Part shown: positions 61,279-64,000 of the stretch, piece by piece
Layout of the letters: each line of letters begins with the position of its first letter
Numbering within the stretch: position 1 is the first letter of the stretch
DNA from: Ciborinia camelliae
Lineage: Eukaryota; Ascomycota; Leotiomycetes; Helotiales; Sclerotiniaceae
Assembly (NCBI GenBank): GCA_025890175.1
Contig: JANPYM010000002.1
Span: 3,426,391-3,490,390, forward strand
Reading direction: 5' to 3'
DNA: 64,000 nucleotides
The notes under the pieces: model-generated
Told to the model about the DNA's origin: nothing
Database searches by the model: none
What the model saw: the letters and a program-made list of their open reading frames with translations, nothing else
Position numbers and translations under genes: made by a program

Positions 61279-62895
61279 ATGCCTGAATACATGCGAAGGT
61301 ACACCACCGATCCCAGTACGAGCAGTAGGGATTCACGTCAGAGTGATGAATCCTCTCGAGAATCCCAAAGTACAGCACCTACCTCAATATACAGTAGTCC
61401 TCGACCATCAATTCATCAATATCACATCGACCGACCTATTTATTACCAAAAGAATAGTATAGATTTGTCTCCCTATGAGATATCTCCAGCGGCGACACAT
61501 TATCCTCGATCATCTCAAGAAACATATGATTCAACCTTGTCTTCTCAAGAAGATCTCTATGATGAACCCGAGAGTTTTGATCCGGAGTATGAAGTACCGG
61601 AATATAAAGCAGTGGTTGAAAACAACTTGAGACCATCGACCGCTCAAGATTTTGCTAGCTACTTCCCTTCCACCAAACGTTTATACATTCGCCATGACGA
61701 CACTTCCTATGATGGAAACATGAATCTTCGCGTGGACACTGAAGTTGGCCATGGTCAAGAAAAAGAAACAATTCAACTCTTCCACCTCAAAATGCATGAT
61801 CTCAAGAACCGCGAATTCAGTCTCCGTCGTTACGAGCGCTCAAGCGGTCGAGAAGTTTGCCACTCGAGTAGAAAATATGGCAAACCTGCTGTTGAAAAAA
61901 GACCTTCCACATTGACCCGTTCTGTCAGTAATGCATTTGCAAGCATATGCAAGCCCGCTCCCTCGAGGACAAACTCGGCTACATCCACCCCCAAACCCAT
62001 GGGTGGGATCAAGAGACACGATAGCGGCTATGCATCCAACTCGGAATCCGACGACGACGTCGAAGCTTTCATGACGTCTAAAAAAGCCGCGGCGGCCTCC
62101 ACGATCCCAACCAATACCACCAAGCTCGAATTCGCCAACTATGCCCAGGTAGAAGTGAAACGGCGCGGGGCGAAAGCTTCCAAGCGATATGAGTTTGAAT
62201 ACTGGGGCCATTCATATTCATGGAAGCGCGTGACGGAAAAAGATGGCGAGGGCAAAGCCATCTCCTATCATCTTTTCAAGGGGGATTCGGGACCGGCCAT
62301 TGCACATATCGTGCCGGAATTGCGATCGCCGGCTCAGATCCGGGAGGAGGATTTGGTGGGCGGTTGGGTGCCGCCTTGTCAAATGTGGATTAGCGACCGT
62401 AGCGTCTGGACTGCCGTGACGGATGTTGCCGAGTAAGTCCTCCCTATCTAATCTATCCCTTCCTTCCTTCCTTCCTTCCTTCCTTCCTTCTCTCCAAATC
62501 CCCATCTCATCTTCGCATCCCCCCCATTCTCGGGTCCGCTCCACGGATCCGGATGGATGGCAAGGATCTCTCGCTAACCCTCTCCCCTCCCCTCTCTAGC
62601 GTCATCATCTCCACAGGCCTCATCGCCCTCGTCGACGACAGCATCACCCGACATTTCCCGCCCAAACCCGCGCATGCCCCCCCGCGCCCCGCTCAAGATG
62701 GACAGGGAATTTGTCGGCCCCCGCGCCATGGTCGAACAGATGTTTAAGCGCCGCCATTCGGGCGGGTCGTGGAAATCGTCTGACGAGAAGAAGAATTCAA
62801 AATGCTCGCCGTTGAGATTTGCGCAGCCCGTGCCGGTGGGTCCGGTGGCGGTGGGTGCGGTGGGTGCGTCGGCTTGGGATAAATTTTATCGTTGA
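61279..62895 (+). CDS. Conserved fungal protein of unknown function, apparent frameshift in exon 2
   Basis: Exon 1 61279-62432 and exon 2 from 62600 (167-bp intron, GTAAGT...CTAG, carrying a TTCC repeat). The first exon is Ser-rich, then KRYEFEYWGHSYSWKR and the VGGWVPPCQMWISD segment indicate a conserved domain at about 300-390. After the join, VIISTGLIALVDDSI follows. In that frame the product ends at 62747 (433 residues) with an unnatural Pro/Arg tail. The +1 frame from about 62674 to 62895 reads MPPRAPLKMDREFVGPRAMV and looks like the genuine continuation. A single-base difference in the C-rich stretch 62666-62690 would connect them. This may be a sequencing or assembly error, because the N gap is only 32 bp away. 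Function unknown. Confidence 0.68.
62455..62490. repeat. TTCC repeat within the intron
   Basis: About eight TTCC units, inside the intron of the preceding gene. Confidence 0.9.
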
Positions 62896-62927
62896 TTTTA
62901 TCGTTGATTTTTTTGGGGGGGGAGGGG

Positions 62928-62937
62928 NNNNNNNNNN
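62928..62937. other. Assembly gap (10 N)
   Basis: Ten N bases flanked by G runs. Confidence 0.95.
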
Positions 62938-62955
62938 GGGGGAGGGGGTCAAACT

Positions 62956-63015
62956 GATTGATTGATTGATTGATTGATTTATCGACGGTATGGATGGGAT
63001 GGGATGGGATGGGAT
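62956..63015. repeat. ATTG and GGGAT microsatellites
   Basis: GATT units at 62956-62979 and GGGAT units at 62992-63015. Confidence 0.85.
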
Positions 63016-63427
63016 GCGATATTTTGTTATTTTATTTTGTTTCGTTTTGTTTTGTTTCATTTTGTTTTATTTCTTCTCATAGTAGGATTGGGAACACAGT
63101 ACCAATACCAGTACCAATACCAGTACTATCAGGGCAGGTTTGGTTTCTCTTTGATCATCCATCCCATTGAATGGATCGCAAGCATCATATGGGGATGGGT
63201 GGGTGGGTTGGGCGGGAATTGGATTGTTTATGTGGGCGGGGATTTGTTTATGTGGGCGGGGATCGTGAATGATATTATAATAGTCATGATGGTTATGATG
63301 GTTATGGTTATGGGTTATTAGGACAGGTTGGGTTGGGTCGGAAAGTGTGTGTTTGTAGGTTAGCAGAGGAAAGGGATGGAAAGGAATGGGATGGAATGAA
63401 TATCCGGGAGGGGGGGATATTTTATCT

Positions 63428-63487
63428 ATCTATCTAGATATTGGATATGGAATTGGATATGCAATTGGAATTGGATATGGATACATG
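63428..63487. repeat. GGATATGGAATT-type repeat
   Basis: Units of ATTGGATATGGA with small changes, about four copies. Confidence 0.7.
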
Positions 63488-63591
63488 CATGTATGCAATA
63501 TGTGGAATACAATATGTGGAATCAATGGATGAAATGAATGAATCAATGATTACCCAAGGCACACAGTACACACACACATGTATATACTTAT

Positions 63592-63633
63592 CCCATATCC
63601 AAAATCCCATATCCAAAATCCCATATCCAAAAA
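63592..63633. repeat. ATATCCAAAATCCC repeat
   Basis: About three units of 14 bp. Confidence 0.8.
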
Positions 63634-63914
63634 GATAAATCACCTCACTCATCCATTCAATCATTTATCCATTAATTAATTAATTACCAATATATATTAA
63701 GCTACTTAGGTAGGTATATTAAGCTACCTATAAAAACCCCCAATCCCATCTCAATCCCAATCCCACCACATCCCATGCCATCCCATGCCATCCCATCCCA
63801 TACCATACTATACCAGCAGTACAAAAATCTTCTTTTTTTAATCTCCCCAGCTCTCCACTCCCCAATTCTCCCCTCCCCTTAACTTAACTCAACTCAACTT
63901 AACTTTCAATCCCC

Positions 63915-63958
63915 AGCCCCAGCCCTAGCCCTAGCACTAGCCCCAGCCCTAGCCCTAT
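63915..63958. repeat. CCCTAG telomere-like repeat
   Basis: Seven degenerate hexamers, CCCTAG with CACTAG and CCCCAG variants. Similar to, but not the same as, the CCCTAA telomeric unit. Confidence 0.7.
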
Positions 63959-64000
63959 CATTCCTCCCACCCCACACCTCCCACCTCTCCCCTCCCCCAA

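Larger units (their letters stand above)
62896..64000. other. Intergenic low-complexity right end
   Basis: Dominated by simple repeats and a 10-N gap. No gene is supported. Confidence 0.7.

Noticed and set aside
1..64000. CRISPR arrays, bacterial operons or phage
   Set aside because: Spliceosomal introns and fungal families throughout; no regularly spaced repeat-spacer array.

Overview
The window reads as nuclear DNA of a filamentous ascomycete (Pezizomycotina). Genes are monocistronic and lie on both strands. Most are split by short introns (about 46-167 bp) with GT...AG ends and CTAAC/CTGAC-like branch sites, and the gene set is fungal: Pth11-type and GPR1-type receptors, a HOS3-type deacetylase, BBC1, MRP51, a 2EXR protein. 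The AT-rich spacers and overall style suggest a leotiomycete of the Botrytis/Sclerotinia type, but that placement is inference. Two 10-base N runs (51998-52007 and 62928-62937) mark assembly gaps.

Layout. 1-5328 (-): the N-terminal 1754 residues of a giant acidic coiled-coil/disordered protein running off the left edge. 7001-8037 (-): a signal-peptide, single-TM protein. 11244-12766 (-) and 13760-15754 (+): a divergent pair, a membrane-anchored GT4 glycosyltransferase and a UDP-glucose-dehydrogenase-type enzyme. 15962-17164 (+): a Pro/Arg repeat orphan. About 18.1-34.3 kb is the accessory part. It holds two copies of an unrecognised gene family (A at 18.3-19.3 kb, B at 28.1-29.6 kb), a 350-bp inverted-repeat element with near-identical ends, two unrelated seven-TM receptors (21.4-23.0 and 25.3-27.3 kb), broken reading frames, and a tandem paralogue pair (C and D, 32.1-34.3 kb) of which only C has zinc knuckles.

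About 35.4-55.3 kb is mostly housekeeping: a small spliced ORF, a 2EXR protein, the queuine tRNA-ribosyltransferase catalytic subunit, HOS3-type deacetylase, ribosomal protein eS17, RTR1/RPAP2-type CTD phosphatase, BBC1-type SH3 protein, a 1-kb block of microsatellites, and the mitoribosomal protein MRP51. From 55.3 to 61.3 kb I support no gene. At 61.3-62.9 kb a conserved fungal protein of unknown function carries an apparent frameshift next to the second gap, and the right end is simple repeats.

How genes may work together. The clearest functional link is the GT4/dehydrogenase pair, which could make UDP-glucuronate and pass the sugar to a membrane lipid. The other housekeeping genes are unrelated neighbours. 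The most unusual material is the two orphan families, with their frameshifts, a direct repeat bracketing gene B, and gain or loss of zinc knuckles between neighbouring copies.
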